Assembly (NCBI GenBank): GCA_030704615.1 | Contig: CM060731.1 | Location: forward strand, 94,778,756 to 94,842,755 | Source of the DNA: Takakia lepidozioides | Lineage: Eukaryota > Streptophyta > Takakiopsida > Takakiales > Takakiaceae | DNA: 64,000 nt | Reading direction: 5' to 3' | Shown: piece by piece, positions 35,598 to 46,470 of the stretch | Numbering within the stretch: the stretch's first letter is position 1 | Layout: each line of letters starts with the position of its first letter | The notes under the pieces: generated by a model | Database searches by the model: none | Told to the model about the DNA's origin: nothing | Seen by the model: only the letters and a program-made list of their open reading frames with translations | Made by a program: the position numbers and the translations under genes

Positions 35598-38500
35598 TCA
35601 AAGAGAATCTGGCGGAGCCCTACGTGAGGTGTCCCACTGCAGAAGGGTGATGACTTCTCCGTAGCCTAGTGTGGCTTGGTGAATGAATTGGTCTCTCTTA
35701 CCATCGCAGCACATAATTACAAGGTATATGTAATATTGATGCTTGCAGGGGACCCACTTCCCTCTCATGCCAAGAACGCCCTCACGCATCGTTACAAAAT
35801 CCGGACAAGTGCACGTAGGGAAATTCCCCACGGTAACCTGATATTCTTTGCCATGAAGAACTGAGCCAATAGACATCACTGTGTAAATCCGTCCATACAC
35901 CGGGGCAGGGACTTCGGTGATACGAGTCACCCGAGCCTGCAAAATTCTAGCCGATTCCATCTTGCAGTCGTGATCTGCACCCGAATCGACATGGCGCACT
36001 GTTTTTCCATCTCTTTTTGTTGGGTGGGAGTCGGCACCGGGTGGAGGCATTGCCGGAGCATGTGGCACATCTGTGCCCACAGTACATGAGGGCACCACCT
36101 GGGACCGTGCAAGACGGAACCCTCCCTCCTCCAGCATGCTTATCTCGGTTGATGACAGCGACGTCCCAAGTTTCACAGGCCAAATTGCGGGGGGAGGGGC
36201 CTTCATTATCACCAAAGGATGAATTGTTCCCTTGACGCATCGTGCCATATCATCTGGGCAGAACCAAAACTTGTGGTCCTTTGACTCCCCACTATGATAA
36301 AGTCGGAGCAACCCTGTGAATGTTGGAGCTGGAGTCCCCCTGGAGCCTTTGCATATTTTTTATTTGCATTTCTTGAAAGAGGGGGTCCGAATAGCCATGC
36401 AAGCCACTCTCGATCCTGGTGGGGTGCGTTCTATATGCCACTCACTGTCAATGCAATCAGATTCATGCACCAAGGACACCACCTCCTCCAATGGGATTCC
36501 TGCTGTTGTGCTTGCATGATCTGCACCTGCTCCACTGGAAGAGGTCCCACCTAGGAAGGGGCGGGCACACGACTTAGTCTGCACTGGAGACACCTTTGCT
36601 ACAGAGAAATTGACCCTGTCCGGCCGATAAAAAACTCCATCCGACCCTGGAGGAGTGTTCAATTTCCTTTTGCATGATCCAAATCTTTCCTCGCCTTCCA
36701 AATGGGGGACCCTGGATTGCAAAGGGGAGCCTTCAATGCACCTGTTCAGAGCTCTGGCCATCTTCGATGGGTCTCCGGACCTACTCGCAGCCCTTAGCAT
36801 CAACAAAGTTGTATCAGGGCCCTTGCCTCCGTCCCGTCCCATCAGAAAATTGCGGTATCTGGTTTGTTGTGTAAGTGCCCGCACCATGTCATCAGTAGTG
36901 GCCACATACAAGTCACGTCCTGCTTTGGTAGACTGCTGCATCCAGGCGTTGTGAACAGTCTCCGCCAAATTACAGGATGGCATGTCGGCCAAGTCCTCCA
37001 AGGACATGTCCTGCAGGAGGCATTGCATGCAAATGTGAGGAACGAAAGGAAATGGAAGAGGTTCTGCAAGTGACAATCCAACAACCCCAAACGAATAGGC
37101 ACGATGCAAAGTGAAATTTGTGTTTCTGGGATTGAAGAGGCTTACCGTCGTCATGAAAGCTCCCCATTGTCTATACCTGAAGTGCCAGAAAACCAACCAG
37201 TCCTCCAACTCCTTCAGGTGGATACCAGTAGCAGCACCAGAGGAGAACCACCAAGCCCGGAATGCTTGGTAAGTGCTCTCAGCTTCTCCCATTGAGGTGG
37301 CATTTTTGTACTTGAGGCAGAGCCTTCTGTGCTCCAACTGAAGGTCAGGGCAAATGCAGCGCTTTGTATGACGTGCCAGAGATTGACTCCAATGGAAGAG
37401 GCATGTGCGCTCCCTATTTTCCACTGGGACCTTAGGATCCCCCGAACCAAACACGCGCCGCACTGCATTGAAATTTGCCTGTGCACTATCAGCCATGAAG
37501 CCCGCAAAATTTGTGTTCTGCATTCCATTGCGCTGCATGACGGCCAGGAGCGAATTCCACATGAACATCTGGGATTCAGTGTCCTCCAACTACATATCAC
37601 AAATTGTTATGGAGAGCACATGCTGGTACGCTGGATCGTACACATGGCACGCCATGGTTGTCCAACCCTTCACCCATTTGCAGTGATCAAACATTAACCA
37701 ACATTTAGCCAAATCTCCTCCAGGTTGCATTCGGCGGACTATGCTCACACCACTGCCTTCGCCCACTGTGGACATCTTGAACAAATACACCTTAGACGAG
37801 CCCTGGCCAGGGAAGATACTGTTTTGAATGAATTCATAGCGACTCCTCCGTTTGAGGTCCATAATGTTGTCCATGAATCCAGCACTACCTGTGCCCATTC
37901 TGAGTGCATTCACCTGGTTTCGAATATTGGGAGAGCTCAACACAGAGAAATGGTCCATCACTGCATCAAGCGAATCTGCATCCAGCATTGGTTGTGTCGC
38001 ATCCCCTTCACCCAGTATGTGTTTTTCCAAGAATGCCTTGCTAGCTGCAAGCGCTATAGCAGAAGGTGTTGCACAAGGAGCATTGTGGAACTCCTGCTTC
38101 AGCAGATTTCTAGTGATGTCCACGTTATCCTTGCAACTTCCTTTTGACACAGGATGCTCATGTGTACCCATATGAATGCAGGCACGAGTCATTGTCTTGC
38201 ATCGGTGTGCCACCTGGTACATATGAGTGTGGCACACAGAAACACAGGACGGGGAAAGTTTGCAGAACCTGCACACAAAAGTATTGGTCTTGGGAGGGGC
38301 AAGCCTTGGGGTGAAATGATTCAGGGGCACACCTTCCCACTCACTTTTGTTTGGTTTAGCGCTGTTTCTCAGGCGAGGACAAGAAATATTCACGCAATTA
38401 AAATGCCCAACGCAAACCGACCTTCAAAATTTCAATCCAATGTGGTTGTGGATGTTCGATGTTTTTGTCATGCACCAAGGGTGTCCGTCATATTTCTTGT

Positions 38501-39164
38501 CCATGCCCTGCAGAAGCCCACCTAGTCCACTGGAAGATGTGGGAGGGTTGAGCTCAAACAAGATGTCCCCATCAAACTCTGCCGGCACATATTGAACCCG
38601 CTACACCCGAAGGAACTCCCAATCAGCAAAACGCAGCTCGCTCTTGCACCCAGGCACCCCTGCGAGGACTTTCAATTTCAGAATGACACTCGTTATCTCC
38701 TGCAATTCATCATCCAAGAATGGAGTCTGCACTGGTGGAGGAATCTCATAAACATCCTCCAAGGACGAGTCTGAAAGAGTCACGACTGTAATGGATGTGC
38801 TCACCTCTTGTTTCACATGAACTGCGCCCTTCTGCTGCACGATCGATGCTGCAGTGCCAGGGGTAACTACTGATCTTGCTGATTGTCTTCTCTCTTTTCC
38901 AAGGACCCGGTATGTGCCTGGAAAGACTCTCCACTTCCTTCCACACTCGCCAACCAATGGTTTCTCCAAGTGCCCATAATCCAAATTCCCATCCTCGTCA
39001 TACACCTCTTTTTGAACAAGCAGAGAACCCAATTCCAGAGGGAACACTGTAACCAGCTCATCGTCATGAGCAACTGCAAACCCATCGTCATTTGCAGTGG
39101 CAGTCAGTGGAAGACTACCTGCATTGGAATGAAATCGAGCGAGTCTATCTCCCTCCCTGGACAT
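35598..39164 (-). pseudogene. Mutator-like (MULE) transposase with SWIM finger, four in-frame stops
   Basis: One reading frame of 1,189 codons from ATG at 39164 to TGA at 35598, broken only by TAG 38603-38601, TGA near 38426, TAG 37592-37590 and TAA 36362-36360; there is no frameshift. Order: acidic N-terminus; Cys/His-rich region (WCMTKTSNIHNHIG, FVCRFCKLSPSCVSVCHTH); the MULE core with LMFDHCKW (first Asp), FMADSAQANFNAVRRVF (second Asp) and RTCLFHWSQSLARH (CxxH); a linker (LPHLEGEERFGSCKRKLNTP); and a C-terminal SWIM zinc finger around residues 1105-1140 (CTCPDF...PCKHQYY). The family name is inferred from the core plus SWIM arrangement. Terminal inverted repeats were not found. Three truncated relatives lie at 12374, 21531 and 25233. 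Confidence 0.8.
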
Positions 39165-40048
39165 GTTTTCCTACACTGACCCAAAGTTGCGATCCACAAA
39201 GGGTCCCCCGAACTGATAGCCCGTAATTCTCGAAAGGGGATCCACCCCAAACGAACTGAGGTGAATAAGGGTAGCACTGACCCAAAGACTGCGGGCAATG
39301 CATGCAACGGATGTAAGAATGACATGCACGGCAAAAGTCTGCACCGAACTTCGCAGTCAGCCACACTGAGAGACACCAACCAGAAAAACTGTTTTCAAAG
39401 ACAATAAGCCACAAGAAGCCGTGCTGTATTTGGATGAAAAGCAAACCATGAACATGACATGAAACCATCCATTATGGAAAGACGGCAACGACCGTGGAGA
39501 CCAGTAAACAGGAAACCCCGAATCTAATGAGGTTGTGTTGTGCCAAAAGAACACAACACTAACACTAACACTCCGGGGGACACCTCGCACGAATGTGTGC
39601 AACACATCACCATTGCCGACACAAACCTTTATACCGAATGACCCCATTGCGACGGTGACGGCGAAATGCAAACCGCAGGGTAGGCAGTACAACATACGTG
39701 GATGCATATGTGAAGCATCACAATTATTGCGAATCTGCAAGTACTGCTCGAAATTGAACTAGCAATAGATTTTTACGGCACTTCCGAATTTGAAAGAATG
39801 CAAGAAGGCTGCCATGTATTGGCAGCCGGCAAAGTACATCTGACATATATCAAAAGTACATGCAACAGCATAGGAAGTGCCACCACTTTTTTTCTTGGAT
39901 AATACAAAGACGCAGAAATGGATGAATTCCGTTCACACATTGATGACACCCGCATCCAAATACGGTAAACAATGTCCAATTTTTATTTTGGATACATGCC
40001 AAAGCAACCCTTGTTGCAAATGTCAAACTGGAGAGCTCTAGAGGCAGC
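39165..40048. other. MULE 5' flank, no gene recognised
   Basis: Sequence upstream of the transposase ATG; may contain the element's 5' end. No supported coding frame. Confidence 0.35.
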
Positions 40049-40351
40049 ATGGGGAGCCCTTGTTTCCACCGGAGGAGGAAGAGAAGGAAGTCGTTATACT
40101 TTACGAGCACTAGGGACAGGAATAGAGCCAGACATAGAATGAGGATGGAAAGAGTAGACGAAGAGGAAGAGGAGGAAGAAGAGGGCAAAGAGGAAAGTTT
40201 GGCGATGGAAGAGCAGGATTTTGGAGAAGAACAGCAGCCCGCCATACTTCCGAGAACAGGCGAGGAGGAGACTGCATCCGAAGGAGAGACGGACGCCAAA
40301 GATGATGTTGATGCTGGCCTCACAAAGAAGGAGATAGTGGAAGTCTTTTGA
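40049..40351 (+). CDS. Hypothetical 100-residue acidic ORF
   Basis: ATG-started frame: a basic, arginine-rich first third (RRRKRRKS), then a run of eight glutamates and an acidic tail ending LTKKEIVEVF. No family recognised. It lies directly before the hairpin satellite. The composition is low-complexity, so it could be a chance frame. Confidence 0.25.
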   Translation: MGSPCFHRRRKRRKSLYFTSTRDRNRARHRMRMERVDEEEEEEEEGKEESLAMEEQDFGEEQQPAILPRTGEEETASEGETDAKDDVDAGLTKKEIVEVF

Positions 40352-40379
40352 TATCAAAATCGCCTACATACGGCATCTT

Positions 40380-43170
40380 TGTCTGGTTAAATCCACCCGT
40401 ATTTAGAAGCTCAAACAGTGTGCGGCAACGCACACTCCTTGAGCCCCAACTTTGTGCTTGTTTTTTGATACAAAAATCGGCCCCAAACGGGCCTATCTGT
40501 CTGGTTCAATCCACCACTATTTGGAAGCTCAAACAGTGTGCGGCAACGCACACTGCTTGAGCCCCAACTTTGTGATTGTTTTTTGATACGAAAATTGGCC
40601 ACAAACGGGCCTGTCTGTCTGGTTCAATCCACCACTATTTGGAAGCTCAAACAGTGTGCGGCAACGCACACTACTTGAGCCCCAACTTTGTGCTTGTTTT
40701 TTTATACAAAAATCGGCCACAAACGGGCCTGTCTGTCTGGTTCAATCCACCACTATTTGGAAGCTCAAACAGTGTGCAGCAACGCACACTGTTTGAGCCC
40801 CCACTTGACATTATTTTTTCATGTTAAAATCGGCCACAAATGGCATCTCTGTTAGGCTCAATCCACACTTACCTGGGAGCTCAAACAGTGTGCGTCAACG
40901 CACACTGTTTGAGCCCCCCTTTTGCCTTGTTTTTTGGTGTGAAAATTGTGCACACATGGCCTCTCTGTCTGGTTCATTCCACCCCTATTTGGAAGCTCAA
41001 ATAGTGTGCGGCAACGCACACTATTTGAGCCCCCACTTGACATTATTTTTTCATGTTAGAATCGGCCACCAAGGGCATCTGTGTCAGGTTCAATCCACAC
41101 TTACCTGGCAGCTGCGTGCGTCAACACACACAGTTTGAGCCCCCCTTTTGCCTTGTTTTCTAGTGTGAAAATCGTGCACACAGGGCCCTCTGTCTGGTTC
41201 ATTCCACCCCTATTTGGAAGCTCATACAGTATGCGGCAACGCACACTGGTTGAGCCCCCACTGGACATTATTTTTTCATGTTAAAATCGGCCACAAAGGG
41301 CATCTCTGTCAGGTTCAATCCATACGTACTTGTTAATTCAAATAGTGTGCGTCAACGCACACTGTTTGAGCCCCCCTTTTGCCTTATTTTTTGGTGTGAA
41401 AATCATGCACATAGGGCCTCTCTGTCTAGTTCATTCCACCCCTATTTGGAAGCTCAAACAGTATGCGGCAACGCACACTGGTTGAGCCCCCACTTGACAT
41501 TATTTTTTCATGTTAAAATCAGCCACAAAGGGCATCTCTGTCAGGTTCAATCCATACTTACCTGGCAGCTCAAACAGTGTGCGTCAACGCACACTGTCTG
41601 AGGCCCCCCTGCTCATTGTTTGTTTCATGTTAAAATTGGCCACATGGGGCATCTCTGTGAGGTTCAATCCACACTTACCTGACAGCTCAAACACTGTGCG
41701 TCAACGCACACTGTTTGAGCCCCCCTTTTGCCTTGTTTTTTGGTGTGGAAATCGTGCACACAGAGCCTCTCTGTCTGATTCAATCCACCCCTATTTCGAA
41801 GCTCAAAGAGTGTGCGGCAACGCACACTATTTGAGCCCCCCTTGTCATTGTTTGTTTCATGTGAAAATTGTGCACACAGGGGCCTCTTTGTAAGCTTCAT
41901 TCCACCCCTATTTGGAAGCTCAAACAGGGCCACTCTGGTAGGTTGAATCCACCCCAAATTGGAAGCTCAAACAGTGTGCGGCAACGCACATTGTTTGAGC
42001 CCCCTTTTTTGTTTTTTTTTTAATGTGAAAATCGGGCACATAGGGCCACTCTAGCAGGTTGAATCCACCCCGAATTGTAAGCTCAAACAGTGTGCGGCAA
42101 TGCACATTGTTTGAGCCCCTTTTTTTGCTTGTTTTTTTAATGTGAAAATCGGCCACCTTGGGCCCACTCTGGCAGGTTGTATCGGCCACATATGGCCACT
42201 CTGGCAGGTTGAATCAACCCCGAATTGGAAGCTGTGCCGCACACTGTTTGAGCCCCCTTTTTGGTTATTTTTTGATGTGAAAATCGGGCACCTAGGGCAA
42301 CTCTGGCAGGTTGAATCCACCCCGAATTGGAAGCTCAAACAGTGTGCGGCAACGCACACTGTTTGTGCCCCTTCACTGCCTATTTTTTGATTTGAAAATC
42401 GGCCACTGAGGGCCACTATGCCATGTTCAAATCACCCCTTATTGGAAGCTCAAACAGTGTGCGGCAACGCACACTGTTTGTGCCCCCTTCACTGCCTATT
42501 TTTTTATTTGAAAATCGGCCACTGAGGGCCACTATGCCATGTTCAAATCACCCCTTATTGGAAGCTCAAACAGTATGCGGCAACGCACACTATTTGAGCC
42601 CCCTTTTTTGCTTGTTTTTTATGTGAAAATTGGGCACCTAGGGCCACTCTGGCAGGTTGAATCCACCCCTTATTGGAAGCTCAAACAGTGTGTGGCAATG
42701 CACACTGTTTGTGCCCCCTTCACTGCCTGTTTTTTTATTTGAAAATCGGCCACTCAGGGCCACTATTCCATGTTCAAATCACCCCTTATTGGCAGCTCAA
42801 ACAGTGTGCGGCAACGCACACTGTTTGAGCCCCTTTTTTTGCTTGTTTTTTTATGTGAAAATCTGGCACCTAGGACCACTCTGGTAGGTTGAATCCACCC
42901 CTTATTGGAAGCAGTGTGTGGCAACGCACACTGTTTTGGGCCCCCTCTCTGCTTGTTTTTTGATGTGAAATTGGGCCAAACAGGGCCAGTATGCATGCTC
43001 AAAACACCCATAGTTGGAAGCACGAACAGTGTGCGGCAACGCACACTGTTTGTGCCTCCTTTTTAGCCCCCTCTCTGCCTGTTTTTTTTATGTCGAAATG
43101 TGCCACATAGGGCCAAATGTCATGTTCAAAACACCCCTATTTGGAAGCTCAAGCAGTATGCGCACACTGT
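40380..43170. repeat. Hairpin satellite, ~25 units of 110-118 bp
   Basis: Tandem units each holding the core GTGTGCGGCAACGCACAC or a variant. Cores start at 40418, 40536, 40654, 40772, 40888, 41004, 41114 (decayed), 41229, 41345, 41461, 41577, 41694, 41810, 41974, 42090, 42342, 42457, 42573, 42688, 42804, 42914 and 43029. Decayed units lie near 41925, 42235 and 43155. The best units have 16-bp arms (GCTCAAACAGTGTGCG and its complement) closed by a four-base GCAA or TCAA loop. At 41004 both arms change together (AATAG with CTATT). Each unit also has GGTTCAATCC or GGTTGAATCC about 30 bp before the hairpin and a T5-T8 run after it. Many frames stay open across units because the period is often near 117, but nothing suggests translation. 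Confidence 0.93.
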
Positions 43171-43179
43171 CTGTGTTAT

Positions 43180-43722
43180 GGGGAATTGGGGGTTGAAAAT
43201 CCATGAGCAGCGAGCAGGTTTTGCCGAACGTCACCGAACCGTCCGGACCTGTTTGCCGAACCACTTCTAGGTTCGGGATAGGTTCGGTTTGTCGAATATT
43301 CCCATTTTGGATTCCAAATGAGATTCTTACTAAATTTATATTGCATATAACCCCTCAAATGTTGAAGGTTCGGCACCGAACACCATTTCATACACTAAAA
43401 AAAAAATTAAGGAAAAAAAGAAAAAAAGAAAAAAAAAAATTGTTTCTTAGAAAACGTAGGTTCCGGTATTGTTCGGCGCTGAACAGTGCCATAGGTTCGA
43501 AAGTGGTCCGAACTCGTTCGGCATAGGCTCGGCACAAGTTCGGAAGAATATTCCTCGACAGAATATTCCTCCACATAGGCTTGGCACTGGTTCAAAAGAA
43601 TATTCTTTGGATATTTGGTATATTCTATGAATATTCCCTTAAGTTCGGCACTGTTCGGCAAAACCTGCTCACTGCTCATGGAGTTCTGCTCATGGAAAAC
43701 TCAACCTCTGGGGAATTGTGAC
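43180..43722. mobile_element. Terminal-inverted-repeat element rich in TTCGGCA
   Basis: The ends are inverted: CCATGAGCAGCGAGCAGG and TTTTGCCGAAC at 43201-43230, mirrored by GTTCGGCAAAACCTGC and TCACTGCTCATGG at 43652-43681. Weaker symmetry extends outward (GGGTTGAAAATCC against GGAAAACTCAACC). The interior repeats TTCGGCAC, GGTTCGG and GAATATTC many times and has no ORF worth calling. Target duplication not resolved. It looks like a non-autonomous DNA element. Confidence 0.65.
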
Positions 43723-43818
43723 GGCAACGGATTGGCAGACGCACTGGGGTACATAGGAGACACACTGGGATACATAGGAAATTGCACTTGGTCTTAGATT
43801 TCAATTCTTCACACATGG

Positions 43819-44010
43819 GCCAAAGGCACAGGCTACCCTAGAGGTCGCGCTTGAGTGCAGCTACGGCGTGAGCCTAGCCGCGTGAGCCCAGGAGCTCGGC
43901 TCACGCTTTGCCCTCTAAGCGTGAGCCCAGGGGTTTAGTGGAGGAAGAAGCAGGCCCCATACCCGAGTCATCTGTTTAGAGAGGGTCCTATTGTCGTGGA
44001 AGCAGTAATA
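43819..44010 (+). repeat. Dispersed GTGAGCC/GAAGCAGG repeat, copy 4
   Basis: Carries CAGGCTACCCTAGAGGTCGC (complement of the centre of the 22765-23135 element), CGGCGTGAGCCTAGCCGCGT, TCTAAGCGTGAGCCCAGG, GGAAGAAGCAGGCCCCATA and GGGTCCTATTGTCGTGGA. Confidence 0.7.
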
Positions 44011-44029
44011 GCGCTTAAAAAAAGAGGTA

Positions 44030-44915
44030 TAGAAAGAATGGAATGGTCATTGTGAAACTTACTGAGGTTTTCTTATTGAAGAAGAGGTGAAAAAAAAAGG
44101 CTAGGTGAGTCGTCATGAATCTTATTTAGGGATTCTTGCATGAACAAGAGGCAAGAAAAGTTTGGATGCTCATTGTCAAGCTATCTGACGTTTCCAGTAT
44201 TTCATCCATAGTGGATGGATGATGGATGGATGAAATATAGAAGGAGAGGTTAAAAATAATGAGGATGGGCAAGAACAGGCCCCAAAATATGACCCCTCAT
44301 TGTGAAACAGGCAATGGTTTTTATTAATGTAGATGAGGTGAAAATAAAACAGATGGTCATCTTCAAGCTTATTTAGGCTTTGTTTGTGAAGAAGATGTGT
44401 AACAAAATGAGCGGTTTATTGTGGAACTTGTTCAGGTTTGTGTTATTGAAGATGAGGTGAAAAAAAATACATGGTCATTGTGATTGCTTATTTAGGGTGT
44501 GTTTGTGAAGAAGAGGTAAAGAAAAACATTGAGCTATCATTGTGAAACTTGTTTAGGATTCTGTTATTGAAGAAGAGGTGAAAAAAAAGTTAAGCTCTAT
44601 CATTGTCAAACTTGTTCAGGTTTCTGTTATTGAAGAAGAGGTGAAAAAAGAAATCAGATGGTCATTATGAATGTTTATTTAGGGTTTGTTTGTGAAGAAG
44701 AGGTGAAAAAATTGAGCTCTCATTCTCAAACTTGTTAAGGTTTCTGTTATTGAAGAAGAGGTGAAAAAATATTAGATGGTCATCATGAATGCTTATTTAG
44801 GGTTTGTTTGTGAAGAAGAGGTGAAAAAAAAAGTTGAGCTCTATCATTGTCAAACTTCTTCAGGTTTCTGTTATTGAAGAAGAGGTGAAAAAAAAACCAG
44901 ATGGTCATCATGAAT
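44030..44915. repeat. ~61-bp tandem repeat, alternating as ~122-bp dimers
   Basis: GAAGAAGAGGTGAAAAAA recurs roughly every 61 bp (for example 44569, 44631, 44694, 44753, 44813, 44875). Two sub-unit types alternate: GATGGTCAT...TTATTTAGGG and TTGAGCTC...CAAACTTG...TTTCTGTTATT. The left end is more diverged and includes a GGATGGATGATGGATG run near 44212. Confidence 0.85.
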
Positions 44916-44917
44916 GC

Positions 44918-46470
44918 TTATTTAGGGAATAAATTAGGGATTGTGGGCATCATGTTCCTATGATCCACCGCTACATTCCCAATAAACCGCATTGGGAGCA
45001 GTGCACGTTGGCCATCTCCTGACTGCCATTCCGGCCTGTAGGATGTCGTTTCCTCCCAAAAGTCCAGGGTAAATCCCATGGGGTATAACACCGCCCCACC
45101 AACAAGCACATCATAAGACATCGCGTCCGTAACAATGGCTTTAGCTCTCATGACTGAGCCGTCCGTATGATGGTCCGGCTGCAATCGAATGAAGAGCTCA
45201 TGGTGTGTAATCCCTCGTGTCTGCTCTGAACCGCCCAAAGATGTTTGAATTTGGAAAGGGCAAGGCTCCAAATCCGCCTCTATAAGGCCCAAGCCTGCAA
45301 TTGCTGCTCTTCCCAACATCAATGGTTGTGCTCCCGAGTCCAACAAGACCCGCAGTGGCCTATACCTCCTCCCGGCTAGGCCACCCAACTGAAACACACC
45401 ATCCTGATTGTCCACCAGGACTACCCCAGGAGTTACCATACTGCGCTCAATGGCTGGCCTAGTTGGCAACTCTTGCAACCTTGCAGCTGCCGCTTGCCAT
45501 GGCGCAGCTGTGGCTGTCTTCACCCTTGAATCCAGGGCATTCATGCATTGCACCTTATCTGCTATCCCCGCAGATAGTGCTGATGCATCACCACTATCAC
45601 AGAGTGCAGCTGCCAGTCTAAACACTGCAGGTGGTCGCATTCCCGACATTGCAATTGTCGTGGCAGAAAATAATGGAGCTTGGCAAACCGCCGTAGCCGC
45701 CCCCAACAATGTACTGGCTGCACCTTGTTTTGCAGCACCTCCCACTGGCATATCCCGAGCCACACCAGCTCTCCCCAATGGCACTTGTGGCTCTACCTCT
45801 GACACACTTGGGCGAGCGGGTGCCATCGATGGCATAGTTGGCACTGTCTCAGCCAATGTGAAAGACTGTGGAAGCTTTGTCTGTCGACTTGCTTCCCCCC
45901 TTTGTGGATCAAAATCCACATCTGCTCCTCTTGGCTCAGGAGCACGCGTTGTTGCTTGAGTGACAGCAGCTGCAGAGTCCATATGCAATGGTCCTGCAAG
46001 TGCGGCTCCACACATGAAGCCCATACCAATCTGGTCTTCCCTAGGCATAGGAGGTTGTGCAGGTGGGGCTTGAACCTCAGGCCTTGGAACTGGTGCAACA
46101 TGCGTAGTGGCCATGGTAGCAAGACGTCGCTCTAGCTGGGCAAGCCTATCCACCATGCCTTGGTCAGGACCTTGACCTTGACCTTGTGCTCCCTGGTTTT
46201 GGTTACGACCTCCACCGCGACCTCTGCCTCCTCTACCTCTCTGGACTACATTGCCTCGTCCTCGGCCACCATTGTTCCCTTGGAATTGGCCTGGCCATAG
46301 CTGAAGATGCAAATCATAACAATGCGCCTCCTCATGCCCATACTTACCACAATGCCCGCACTGTAGTTGTGTAGGCTGTGCCTGTGTCGGCCCTTTGCCT
46401 CTCTCCGGGCAATCTCTCTTAACATAGGGTCCTCCACAATCCCAACATGTCACACCCAACTGTTGTTGCT
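44918..46470 (-). pseudogene. Retrotransposon gag zinc knuckle plus protease, second family
   Basis: The frame is open across the whole region. Near the N-terminal side lie two CCHC-like knuckles, CWDCGGPYVKRDC (the His replaced by Tyr) and CGHCGKYGHEEAHC (complete). An RG-rich linker follows (GRGGRGRGGGRNQNQ), then alanine/proline-rich sequence, and an aspartic protease around 45330-45300: RVLLDSGAQPLMLGRAAI. It ends before any reverse transcriptase, so this is a gag-protease fragment. It belongs to a family different from the neighbouring gypsy pair. It is fused head-to-head to gypsy copy 1 near 46470, so the frame's continuation to 46585 reads antisense of that element. Confidence 0.75.

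Noticed and set aside
40348-43044. Chain of protein-coding frames across the hairpin satellite
   Set aside because: Frames exist on both strands because units are similar and lack stops. The peptides only mirror the repeat.
40380-43170. CRISPR-like array
   Set aside because: The spacing is regular, but the sequences between hairpins are themselves repeated rather than unique, and the window is eukaryotic with no cas genes. It is a satellite.
45408-45959. 183-codon plus-strand frame
   Set aside because: Antisense to the gag-protease frame, whose zinc knuckles and DSGA protease motif make the minus strand the coding one.
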